A stretch of 64,000 nucleotides of DNA. Origin: Amphiduros pacificus (Eukaryota; Annelida; Polychaeta; Phyllodocida; Hesionidae). Shown here piece by piece: positions 11,301 to 22,075 of this stretch. Numbering within the stretch: the stretch's first letter is position 1; the number at the start of each line of letters is the position of its first letter. The position numbers and the translations under genes are program-made. The DNA is taken from positions 14,564,001 to 14,628,000 of the forward strand of contig OX439002.1 of assembly GCA_949316495.1 (NCBI GenBank). Direction: 5' to 3'. Below the pieces are notes generated by a model, which saw only the letters and a list, made by a program, of their open reading frames with translations, was not told the DNA's origin and did no database searches.

Positions 11301-13945
11301 GAGGACTGAGAAGAGGGAGAGGACGGAGGAGAGGGAGAGGACTGAGGAGAGGGAGAGGACTGAGAAGAGGGAGAGGACTGAAGGGAAGGACAGGACTGAG
11401 GGGAGGGAGAGGACCGAGGAGAGGGAGAGGACTGAAGGGAGAGAGAGGACTGAGAAGAGGGAGAGGACTGAGAAGAGGGAGAGGACTGAGGAGAGGGAGA
11501 GGACTGAGGGGAGGGAGGGGACTGAGGAGAGGGAGAGGACTGAGATGAGAGAGAGGACTGAGGGGAGGGAGGGGACTGAAGGGAGGGAGGGGACTGAGGA
11601 GAGGGAGGGGACTGAAGGGAGGGAGTGGACTGAGGAGAGGGAGAGGACTGAGGGGAGGTAGAGGACTGAAGGGAGGGAGAGGACTGAGAAGAGGGAGAGG
11701 ACTGAGGAGAGGGAGAGGACTGAGGGGAGGGAGGGGACTGAGGAGAGGGAGAGGACTGAGATGAGAGAGAGGACTGAGGGGAGGGAGAGGACTGAAGGGA
11801 GGGAGAGGACTGAGGATAGGGAGTGGACTGAGGAGAGGGAGGGGACTGAAGGGAGGGAGAGGACTGAAGGGAGGGAGAGGACTGAAGGGAGGGAGAGGAC
11901 TGAAGGGAGGGAGAGGACTGAGGAGAGGGAGAGGACTGAGGAGAGGGAGAAGACTGAGGAGAAGGAGAGGACTGAAGGGAGGGAGAGGACTGAAGGGAGG
12001 GAGAGGACTGAGGAGAGGGAGAGGACTGAAGGGAGGGAGAGGACTGAGGAGAGGTAGAGGACTGAGGAGAGGGAGGGGACTGAGAAGAGGGAGAGGATTG
12101 AGGAGAGGGAGAGGACTGAAGGGAGGGAGAGGACTGAGGAGAGGGAGAGGATTGAAGGGAGGGAGAGGACTGAAGGGAGGGAGAGGACTGAGGAGAGGGA
12201 GAGGACTGAGGAGAGGGAGAAGACTGAGGAGAAGGAGAGGACTGAAGGGAGGGAGAGGACTGAAGGGAGGGAGAGGACTGAGGAGAGGGAGAGGACTGAA
12301 GGGAGGGAGAGGACTGAAGGGAGAGAGAGAACTGAGGAGAGGGAGAGGATTGAAGGGAGGGAGAGGACTGAAGGGAGGGAGAGGACTGAGGAGAGGGAGA
12401 GGACTGAGGAGAGGGAGAAGACTGAGGAGAAGGAGAGGACTGAAGGGAGGGAGAGGACTGAGGAGAGGGAGAAGACTGAGGAGAAGGAGAGGACTGAAGG
12501 GAGGGAGAGGACTGAAGGGAGGGAGAGGACTGAGGAGAGGGAGAGGATTGAAGGGAGGGAGAGGACTGAAGGGAGGGAGAGGACTGAGGAGAGGTAGAGG
12601 ACTGAGGAGAGGGAGGGGACTGAGAAGAGGGAGAGGATTGAGGAGAGGGAGAGGACTGAAGGGAGGGAGAGGACTGAGGAGAGGGAGAGGATTGAAGGGA
12701 GGGAGAGGACTGAAGGGAGGGAGAGGACTGAGGAGAGGGAGAGGACTGAGGAGAGGGAGAAGACTGAGGAGAAGGAGAGGACTGAAGGGAGGGAGAGGAC
12801 TGAAGGGAGGGAGAGGACTGAGGAGAGGGAGAGGACTGAAGGGAAGGAGAGGACTGAGGAGAGGTAGAGGACTGAGGAGAGGGAGGGGACTGAGAAGAGG
12901 GAGAGGATTGAGGAGAGGGAGAGGACTGAAGGGAGGGAGAGGACTGAGGAGAGGGAGAGGACTGAAGGGAGGGAGAGGACTGAAGGGAGAGAGAGGACTG
13001 TGGAGAGGGAGGGGACTGAGAAGAGGGAGAGGATTGAGGAGAGGGAGAGGACTGAAGGGAGGGAGAGGACTGAGGAGAGGGAGAGGATTGAAGGGAGGGA
13101 GAGGACTGAAGGGAGGGAGAGGACTGAAGGGAGGGAGAGGACTGAGGAGAGGGAGAGGACTGAGGGGAGACCAAATAAATACAGTCCCAGTGCCTTGAGA
13201 AGGTTGGAAATTCTCAAAGGGGTCTCTGTAAATATACATTAATAGATTCATTATAATGGTCCAAACTGATGTCTGGGAAATGTATTATGGATCCTAATGT
13301 ATGGGAAATACATTATACATCCTTAACCACATCATGCTCAATGTCCACGTCATGAACAATCTATGAACCGTGAGAGTTGATGTTTACATATTCATAGAAA
13401 ATGTAGACAGATATAATGTTTGTTTAACCACTTGGAGTTTGGTCCAGCTAGGTTACACCATCATGAATAAAATGCTTCGATGTGAATGATCATGTGCATT
13501 AATGTCATTGACTCCAATTCTGTTTTTTTTTCATATCATAATTATAATAAATATTCGTAATTATTTTCACGAGTTATGTTGACATTTAAACCGTAGTGAT
13601 AAGATCAGGAGGCCGAGTATTGAACATCATTTCTCAATGCGAAAAAAATATATTTTGGTCAAAGAATATTCACACTATGCTTAATCTTGTTCTCGATTTA
13701 TTTGCTTTGACCTGTGAGCTATTTTCATAATTCTAAAAATCTACTGTTTCGCCAAAGCTAGTGATCAATATGTTCATCAGTATTATGCATGACCGAATAA
13801 TGGAAATCTTGGAAGCTTATTGTGTTTTTTGCGTGTAATTAATTTTGTTATTTACTTTGTACTTACCTTGACATATGACAGTTGTGTTTAGATCGTACAG
13901 CACCAGAACAAATAACAAAGTGTACTGCTTTCTAGTATTCGACAT
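5329..13945 (-). CDS. Secreted cysteine-rich protein of unknown family, five exons, 337 residues
   Basis: Coding exons, 5' to 3' on the minus strand, are 13945-13867, 7456-7179, 6400-6229, 5982-5692 and 5522-5329. All junctions are in phase and total 1014 nt. Donors are GTAAGT, GTGATC (weak), GTAAGT and GTAAGC, and all acceptors end in AG. Exon 1 encodes MSNTRKQ followed by a hydrophobic run (YTLLFVLVLYDL), a typical signal peptide, so the product is probably secreted. Exons 2-3 are cysteine-poor. Exon 4 has nine cysteines (spacing like CTLEC, FLCSNVCGC). Exon 5 has five cysteines arranged somewhat like a PAN/apple module, but this match is weak. No catalytic motif is visible. Intron 1 (6.4 kb) contains the 18-bp minisatellite and a SINE tail. 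A CAG after a pyrimidine stretch just before the ATG hints at a further 5' UTR exon. The gene model is inferred from splice signals and frame only. Confidence 0.75.
7555..7616 (+). mobile_element. SINE 3' tail fragment
   Basis: This short piece matches the 3' tail of the SINEs at 24531 and 46947 (tcatcacgaaat, gaaataatgttgaa, aaaaccccaaacaaac) with several substitutions. The tRNA-like head is absent. It lies in intron 1 of the minus-strand secreted-protein gene. Confidence 0.6.
7766..13172 (+). repeat. 18-bp polypurine minisatellite, about 300 copies, inside an intron
   Basis: The consensus unit is GAGAGGACTGAGGAGAGG with variants (gaggagtgg, gaagggagg, gaggatagg, gagaagagg) arranged in higher-order blocks. 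The plus strand is almost pure purine. Because the unit is 18 bp, several frames stay open on both strands for more than a thousand codons; these are repeat artefacts and not genes. The array lies in intron 1 of the minus-strand gene at 5329-13945, so the pre-mRNA carries the pyrimidine-rich complement, with CTCTCCTCAG recurring at nearly every unit. Confidence 0.97.
13173..13866. other. Intron 1 sequence upstream of the 18-bp array
   Basis: Unique AT-rich sequence lies between the array and exon 1 of the secreted-protein gene. A sequence resembling a minus-strand 3' splice site (TATATTTACAG) lies near 13230, but the exon 1 to exon 2 phase is already satisfied without an extra exon here. Nothing else is seen. 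Confidence 0.4.
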
Positions 13946-14344
13946 AATACCTCTACTCTCTGACAGAAAAGAAGCCAATTACCAAATCTAGCCTTTATTG
14001 ATGTCGTTTAACGTCCAGTATATTATTCATAAGCTTACTGTGAATGAGACAACAATATGAAAAATTAAGCTCTCCGTTCATATATTTTACACACACAGTA
14101 TTGATCGAATACATATTATTACCAATTCCAATTCACCTGACTGAATAATGTATCAAACACTACTTTTTTTTTGGGGGGGGGGGACGGGGACTGGTGAGGG
14201 TTTCATTATTTTCCACATTACCGTTTCAACATCAGTCAATTATGATAAAACTTAATTTGTAACGGTTATAGTGCTGCTTCATGTGTGTGAACTTTGTTAC
14301 TTATTCACTGTTCACAGTTCATTATTCAATTTTTTTTCTAAAAG
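13946..14344. other. Upstream region of the secreted-protein gene, with a poly-G run and a dispersed repeat end
   Basis: This holds the probable 5' UTR and promoter of the minus-strand gene, but no clear TATA box was identified. An 11-base G run lies at 14173-14183. Positions about 14273-14340 match, in inverted orientation, positions 54683-54748 and also resemble the end of the foldback family (tcacagttcatt, caattttttt). Confidence 0.4.
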
Positions 14345-15110
14345 TCAGCTCATTCTTTTCCCCTTAATATTTAACAGTGTTTCATTTGAAATCCTATGTG
14401 TCCATTTTATTCCAATCATTTTCCTCATGAGATATCTCTGAAAGGTGTCTATCTGATTTTTATGTTTCATGTTAGAAAACCATTGTTGCACATGTGTCAT
14501 GTTAGAAAACCATTGTTGTACATAGAGATACATTCCACATGGGTGGTGAAGCGGCGTATTCGTGTTTTACAGATTGTTGTTTGTGATGCTCTGTGGCGCG
14601 TTGTGTGATGCGAGTGCGTCTAGTCTATTATATCTGCTCTTATTATAATTCATATTGCTATGATCTTTCTTAGAATTGTAAGGAGGATGATTGGTGGCGG
14701 GTTTGCTACAGGGCCTCTCTTTTTCCCTGGTTTAGGTAGTGGTATATGGATGCCTTCTTTTCTTCCCTTGATTAGCCACCTGACTCTGCAATGTCATATG
14801 GTATGTTTGCAATAGTTGTGTTGATTTCTGTTGGTCCGTATTCGACTTGTTCAACCGTGATGTCGTCGATCCCTTGCACTCCTGTTATTTCTGTTACTTT
14901 CCTTTCTTGGAAGTGTTTGTTGTACTGCTAGGGCGTCCATTTTGTATTCACACACGTCGTCTACTAGTTGCTTCAGTTTTATGTATTGTTTTAGTACTCT
15001 GCAGTTTGAATTCCAATTCTCGTGTGTTGCCTTGTTCCTGCTGATCTTACCCTGCACTTTTGGTACACAGAAATTGATATCAATGAATCAACTTTTTTGT
15101 AATTTTGAAG
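14345..15110 (-). mobile_element. Degraded LINE reverse-transcriptase fragment
   Basis: Read on the minus strand, the block near 14760-14650 encodes KPGKKRGPVAN and PIILLTILRKIIAI in linked frames, which is the N-terminal reverse-transcriptase motif of I/Jockey-like LINEs. After a large internal deletion, 14533-14345 encodes IDTFQRYLMRKMIGIKWTH, the conserved segment downstream of the RT domain. Stops and frame changes break it. A 30-bp direct duplication (ttagaaaaccattgttg) lies within it at about 14472-14518. Confidence 0.7.
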
Positions 15111-15134
15111 ACAATGCCCCGAAACGTTCCACAG

Positions 15135-16311
15135 TCAATAAGGGACCTAGCAATCTATAATAGTCTAGGATTTTAAAGGACCTAGCAATCTATAATAGTC
15201 TAGGAGTCTTAAAGGATCTAGCAATCTATAATAGTCTAGGAGTCTTAAAGGATCTAGCAATCTATAAAAGTTTAGGAATCTCTAAGGACCGAGCAGTCAA
15301 TAAGGACCTAGCAGTCAATAAGGACCCAACAGTCAATAAGGACCAAGCCGTCAATACGGACCTAGCAGTCAATAAGGACCCAGCAGTCAATAAGGACCGA
15401 GCAGTCAATAAGGACCGAGCAGTCAATAAGGACCGAGCAGTCAATAAGGACCCAGCAGTCAATAAGGACCGAGCAGTCAATAAGGACCAAGCAGTCAATA
15501 AGGACCAAGCAGTCAATAAGGACCGAGCAGTCAATAAGGACCCAGCAGTCAATAAGGACCCAGCAGTCAATAAGGACCCAGCAGTCAATAAGGACCGAGC
15601 AGTCAATAAGGACCGAGCAGTCAATAAGGACCCAGCAGTCATTAAGGACCCAGCAGTCAATAAGGACCGAGCAGTCAATAAGGACCCAGCAGTCAATAAG
15701 GACCGAGCAGTCAATAAGGACCCAGCAGTCAATAAGGACCCCGCAGTCAATAAGGACCCAGCAGTCAATAAGGACCCAGCAGTCAATAAGGACCGAGCAG
15801 TCAATAAGGACCAAGCAGTCAATAAGGACCAAGCAGTCAATAAGGACCGAGCAGTCAATAAGGACCCAGCAGTCAATAAGGACCGAGCAGTCAATAAGGA
15901 CCCAGCAGTCAATAAGGATCCAGCAGTCAATAAAGACCCAGCAGTCAATAAGGACCCAGCAGTCAATAAGGACCGAGCAGTCAATAAGGACCCAGCAGTC
16001 AATAAGGACCGAGCAGTCAATAAGGACCGAGCAGTCAATAAGGACCAAGCAGTCAATAAGGACCAAGCAGTCAATAAGGACCAAGCAGTCAATAAGGACC
16101 CAGCAGTCAATAAGGACCCAGCAGTCAATAAGGACCCAGCAGTCAATAAGGACCCAGCAGTCAATAAGGACCCAGCAGTCAATAAGGACCCAGCAGTCAA
16201 TAAGGACCCAGCAGTCAATAAGGACCAAGCAGTCAATAAGGACCCAGCAGTCAATAAGGACCAAGCAGTCAATAAGGACCAAGCAGTCAATAAGGACCCA
16301 GCAGTCAATAA
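15135..16311 (+). repeat. 18-bp minisatellite with a 36-bp progenitor at one edge
   Basis: From about 15285 the unit is GACCCAGCAGTCAATAAG, with c/g/a variation at one site, in about 57 copies. The left edge (15135-15285) holds three to four copies of a 36-bp form (gacctagcaatctataat plus agtctaggagtcttaaag). That form looks like two diverged 18-mers, suggesting how the array began. The minus-strand open frames of 321 and 348 codons are by-products of the 18-bp period. Confidence 0.95.
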
Positions 16312-16618
16312 CGGCCTTGGTCATCAACTTTTATTTACACGAAGTCTAAATGTCTTACAGGACCTTGAGGGCTGAGTCACAGTGTGTTATTAATCATGTT
16401 ATATAGCGATGCTACTGTTACCATCTTATAATTCACAAGCGTAACATAAACTGAAGAATGTCCGAAATATACCTTTTGGGGTTTTGGATAATTTTATAAA
16501 GTTTTTTACACATCTTTGCAGCACTGTGCCGCATTCACAGTCAATCCCATGATAATAACACTAACTGTATATTAGATGGCAAATCCAACCATCAACAGAA
16601 CACATCAACCAAGTAAGT
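16312..16618. other. Short unassigned spacer
   Basis: This is unique sequence between the 18-bp array and the foldback element, and nothing is recognised in it. Confidence 0.4.
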
Positions 16619-16984
16619 CTTGGACGTGCGGGAAAATATTTCACAGTTCACAGTTCACAGTTCATTTTTCAAATTTTATTCCGAAAATTTGACTTTGCGT
16701 TACATTTTAATTAAAAAACATATGACGCAATGCTTCAATTCTTTTCAAATTTTCAGTGATTACTACCAGGGGATATATATATTGCCACAAAAAATCCCAA
16801 TGAAAAAAAATTTAAAGGTGCAAAACAAATTGTTGAAATTGAACTTTGAAAAAAAAAACAATATTATATATTCTGCAATTAAAAATAATTATGAGAGCTG
16901 TTTCAATAGTGGTGTCCTTTATAGGGATTCATCTATAGAGTCCCTAGTATCTTCCAGAATTTTTCACTAATTGAGCAATTTTTT

Positions 16985-19900
16985 TAAGGGGTTGAATTAG
17001 GAGGTCAAACATTACAAAAAATGAAAAAAATCTGTTTTTTTGCACAACGATTTTTTTATATGAGGGTCATTTCAATGTTGTTTTCCTTTTCAGGGAACCA
17101 TGTATAGGGTACCAAGTACCTCCCTGATTTTTTCACTAATTGAGCAATTTTTTTAAGGGGTTGAATTAGGAGGTCAAACTTGAAAAAAAAAAGAAAAACT
17201 CTCATAATATTAGTGGTTTTTTGCACAACGATTTTTTTATATGAGGGTCATTTCAATGTTGTTTTCCTTTTCAGGGAACAATCTATAGGGTACCAAGTAC
17301 CTCCCTGAATTTGTCACTAATTGAGCAATTTTTTTAAGGGGTTGAATTAGGAGGTCAAACTTGGAAAAAAATGAAAAAAATCTGTTTTTTTGCACAACGA
17401 TTTTTTTATATGAGGGTCATTTCAATGTTGTTTTCCTTTTCAGGGAACCATCTATAGGCTACCAAGTACCTCCCTGAAATTTTCACTAATTGAGCAATTT
17501 TTTTAAGGGGTTGAATTAGGAGGTCAAACTTTGAAAAAAATGAAAAAATCTCATGATTTTAATTGAATTTTGCACAACGATATTTTTATATGAGGGTCAT
17601 TTCAATGTTGTTTTCCTTTTCAGGGAACCATCTATAGGGTACCAAGTACCTCCCTGAATTTTTCACTAATTGAGCAATTTTTTTAAGGGGTTGAATTAGG
17701 AGGTCAAACTTGGAAAAAAATGAAAAATACTCATGATTTTAATTGAATTTTGCACAACGATTTTTTTATATGAGGGTCATTTCAATGTTGTTTTCCTTTT
17801 CAGGGAACCATCTATAGGCTACCAAGTACCTCCCTGAATTTTTCACTAATTAAGCAATTTTTTTAAGGGGTTGAATTAGGAGGTCAAACTTGAAAAAAAA
17901 GAAGAAAAACTCTCATAATTTTAGTGGTTTTTTGCACAACGATTTTTTTATATGAGGGTCATTTCAATGTTGTTTTCCTTTTTGGGGAACCATCTATAGG
18001 GTACCAAGTACCTCCCTGAATTTGTCACTAATTGAGCAATTTTTTAAAGGGGTTGAATTAGGAGGTCAAACTTGGAAAAAAATGAAAAATACTCATGATT
18101 TTAATTGAATTTTGCACAACGATTTTTTTATATGAGGGTCATTTCAATGTTGTTTTCCTTTTCAGGGAACCATCTATAGGCTACCAAGTACCTCCCTGAA
18201 TTTTTCACTAATTGAGCAATTTTTTTAAGGGGTTGAATTAGGAGGTCAAACTGGAAAAAAAAGAAGAAAAACTCATAATTTTAGTGGTTTTTTGCACAAC
18301 GATTTTTTTATATGAGGGTCATTTCAATGTTGTTTTCCTTTTTGGGGAACCATCTATGGGGTACCAAGTACCTCCCTGAATTTGTCACTAATTGAGCAAT
18401 TTTTTAAAGGGGTTGAATTAGGAGGTCAAACTTGAAAAAAATGAAAACTCTCATAATTTTAATGGTTTTTTGCACCACGATTTTTTTTATATGAGGGTCA
18501 TTTCAATGTTGTTTTCCTTTTCAGGGAACCATCTATAGGGTACCAAATATCTCCCTGAATTTTTCACTAATTGAGCAATTTTTTTAAGGGGTTGAATTAG
18601 GAGGTCAAACTTGGAAAAAAATGAAAAACTCTCATAATTTTAGTGGTTTTTTGCACAACGATATATTTATATGAGGGTCATTTCAATGTGGTTTTCCTTT
18701 TCAGGGAACAATCTATAGGGTACCAAGTACCTCCCTGAATTTGTCACTAATTGAGCAATTTTTTTAAGGGGTTGAATTAGGAGGTCAAACTTGGAAAAAA
18801 ATGAAAAAAATCTGTTTTTTTGCACAACGATTTTTTTATATGAGGGTCATTTCAATGTTGTTTTCCTTTTCAGGGAACCATCTATAGGCTACCAAGTACC
18901 TCCCTGAATTTTTCACTAATTGAGCAATTTTTTTAAGGGTTTGAATTAGGAGGTCAAACTTGGAAAAAAAATGAAAAACTCTCATAATTTTAATGGTTTT
19001 TTGCACAACGATATTTTGATATGAGGGTCATTTCAATGTTGTTTTCCTTTTCAGGGAACCATCTATAGGGTACCAAGTACCTCCCTGAAATTTTCACTAA
19101 TTGAGCAAATCTTTTAAGGGGTTGAATTAGGAGGTCAAACTTGGAAAAAAATGAAAAAATCTCATGATTTTAATTGAATTTTGCACAACGATTTTTTTAT
19201 ATGAGGGTCATTTCAATGTTGTTTTCCTTTTCAGGGAACCATCTATAGGGTACCAAGTACCTCCCTGAATTTGTCACTAATTGAGCAATTTTTTAAGGGG
19301 TTGAATTAGGAGGTCAAACTTGGAAAAAAATGAAACAAATCTGTTTTTTTGCACAATTATTTTTTAAAATGAGGGTCATTTCAATGTTGTTTTCCTTTTC
19401 AGGGAACCATCTATAGGGTACCAAATACCTCCCTGATTTTTTCACTAATTGAGCAATTTTTTTAAGGGGTTGAATTAGGAGGTCAAACTTGGAAAAAAAT
19501 GAAAAACTCTCATAATTTTAATGGTTTTTTGCACAACGATATTTTGATATGAGGGTCATTTCAATGATGTTTTCCTTTTCAGGGAACCATCTATAGGGTA
19601 CCAAGTACCTCCCTGAAATTTTCACTAATTGAGCAATTTTTTTAAGGGGTTGAATTAGGAGGTCAAACTTGGAAAAAAATGAAAAACTCTCATAAATTTA
19701 GTGGTTTTTTGCACAACGATTTTTTTTATATGAGGGTCATTTCAATATTGTTTTCCTTTTCAGTGAACCATCTCTAGGGTACCAAGTACCTCCCTGAATT
19801 TTTCAATAATTGAGCAATTTTTTTAAGGGGTTGAATTAGGAGATCAAACTTGGAAAAAGATTTAAAAATCTGTTTTTTTGCACAGCGACTTTTTTATATG

Positions 19901-20590
19901 AGGGTCATTTCAATATTGTTTTCCTTTTCAGGGAACCATTTATAGGGTACCAAGTACCTCCCTGAATTTTTCACTAATTGAGCAATTTTTTTAAGGGGTT
20001 GAATTAGGAGGTGAAACTTGGAAAAAAATGAAAAATTCTCCCCATTGTAATTTTCTTTTGCACAACGATTTTTTATATGAATGTCATTTCAATGTTGTTT
20101 TCCTTTTCAGGGAACCATCTATAGGCTACCACGTACCTCCCTGAATTTTTCACTAATTGAGCAATTTTTTTAAGGGGTTGAATTAGGAGGTCAAACTTGG
20201 AAAAAAATGAAACATTTTCATGATTTAAATGATTTTTTGCACAACGATATTTTGATATGAGTGTCATTTCAATATGGTTTTCCTATTCAGGGAAACATCT
20301 ATAGGGTACCAAGTACCTCCCTGAATTTTTCACTAATTGAGCAATTTTTTTAAGGGATTGAATTAGGTCAAACTTGGAAAAAAATGAAAAACCCTCATAA
20401 TTTTAATGGTTTTTTTGCACAACGATATTTTTATATGAGGGTCATTTCAATGTGGTATTCCTTTTTAGGGAACCATCTATAAAGTACCAAGTACCTCCCT
20501 GAATTTTTCACTAATTGAGCAATTTTTTTAAGGGGTTGAATTAGGAGGTCAAACTTTGAAAAAAATGAAAAAAATCTCCAAATATTAATT
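16985..20590 (+). repeat. Left-arm inner domain: tandem units of about 177 bp, about 21 copies
   Basis: Each unit carries gcacaacgatttttttatat, gagggtcatttcaatg, ggaaccatctataggg, taccaagtacctccctga and a TTTTTTTAAGGGG core. Units differ by a few percent and by the length of A or T runs. The inverted copies in the right arm at 22230-23010 have the same features. Confidence 0.95.
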
Positions 20591-20984
20591 TTCTTTTGCA
20601 CATAATTTATTTATGAGAGATGTACAACATCTATGTACTAATCAGGTCACCACCGTAGTAGATATTATGATGCATCCAGCAGATATGAAATGTCCTATAG
20701 TTATGATTTATTGGTAAAAAGACCACTGAACCATGCAATCTCACCTTTTATCCTCCAATATTCAGGGAGAAATGATTGTGAACAAATTATTGAAGATGTT
20801 GATTTCATGCTTCCCACACCTTGACATTGCATAAACCTTTTTCAATATATTAATAGAATGAATAATTATATTGAAATTCTATTCACAATAATAATGTTTC
20901 TGATATTTTTAAATGCCTATTGAGCTGTGTTTCTCTTCATTAGAGTCAATTGAAGATATCATGCTATTTAAGATGCTGGTAGTC

Positions 20985-22075
20985 AATTCACTTACACCAT
21001 GACTTTAGAAAAGTGATATCACATGCCCCACTACTTATAAGTTATATTACATGCTTCTTGACCTCTAAAAAATCATATCTAATACCCCACGACCTCCACG
21101 AAAATCATCACATGCTCTATGACATCAGAAAAGTCACATGCTCCATAGGAAAATCACATCACTTGCTCCTCGACCTCATAAAGGTCATATCACTTGTCCC
21201 TTGACCTCAAAAAGGCATATCACTTGCTGCACATACTCCACTACTTCTGAGAAGTCATATTACATGCTTCTTGACCTCTAAAAAATCATATCTAATACCC
21301 CAGGAACTCCACGAAAATCATCACATGCTCTATGACATCAGAGAAGTCACATGCTCTATAGGAAAGTCACATCACTTGCTCTTCGACCTCATAAAGGTCA
21401 TATCATTGTCCCTTGACCTCAGAAAAGGCATATCACTTGCTGCACATACTCCACTACTTCTGAGAAGTCATATCTCATGCTACACAACCATTGAAAAGTC
21501 ACATCACATGCTTAATGACTTTAGAAGAGTTATATCACATGCTACCTGACCTCTGAAAAGTCATATCACATGCTCAATTCATTTGGGAAGTCGTATTACA
21601 TGCTTCACTACTTCTATGACATCATATATCATGCTCCACGACCTGAGAAGAGTCATATCGCATGCTACACGACTTTTGTAAAGTCACATCACATGCTCCG
21701 CGACCTCTGAAAAGTCATATCACATGCTACATGACCTCTGAAAAGTTATATCATGCGCTCTACTACATTTGAAAAGTCATATCAAATGCTCCATGACCTT
21801 TGAAAAGTCATATCACATTAGCCATGACCTCTATAAAGTCATATCACATTCTACTTGACCTCTGAAAAGTCATATCACATGCTCAATTCATTTGGGAAGT
21901 CATATAACATGTTCCATTCTTCAGGGAAGTCACATTACATGCTCCAAGACCTTAGTTTAATTATATTATTTGCTTCACTACCTCAGAAAAGTCATAACAC
22001 ATGCTCCATGACCACTAAAAAGTCATATCACATGCTCCACAACTTCTGAAAACATAAAACGGTCATGTCACATCA
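20985..22075 (+). repeat. Degenerate 31-bp minisatellite in the foldback loop, about 35 copies
   Basis: The recurring words are acctctgaaaagtcatatca and catgctccatg at a spacing near 31 bp. Copies are much more diverged than in the other arrays. A longer block is duplicated: 21040-21230 resembles 21260-21460. Confidence 0.85.

Noticed and set aside
7696-13251. Open frames of 1851, 1812 and 1025 codons (minus) and 460 codons (plus) in the 18-bp array
   Set aside because: The period is a multiple of three, so several frames stay open on both strands. The predicted products are pure six-residue repeats with no independent start, signal or exon context, and the region is intron 1 of another gene.
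15262-16327. Minus-strand frames of 348 and 321 codons with LLTAGS or LIDCWV repeats
   Set aside because: By-products of the 18-bp minisatellite in two frames at once; no gene context.
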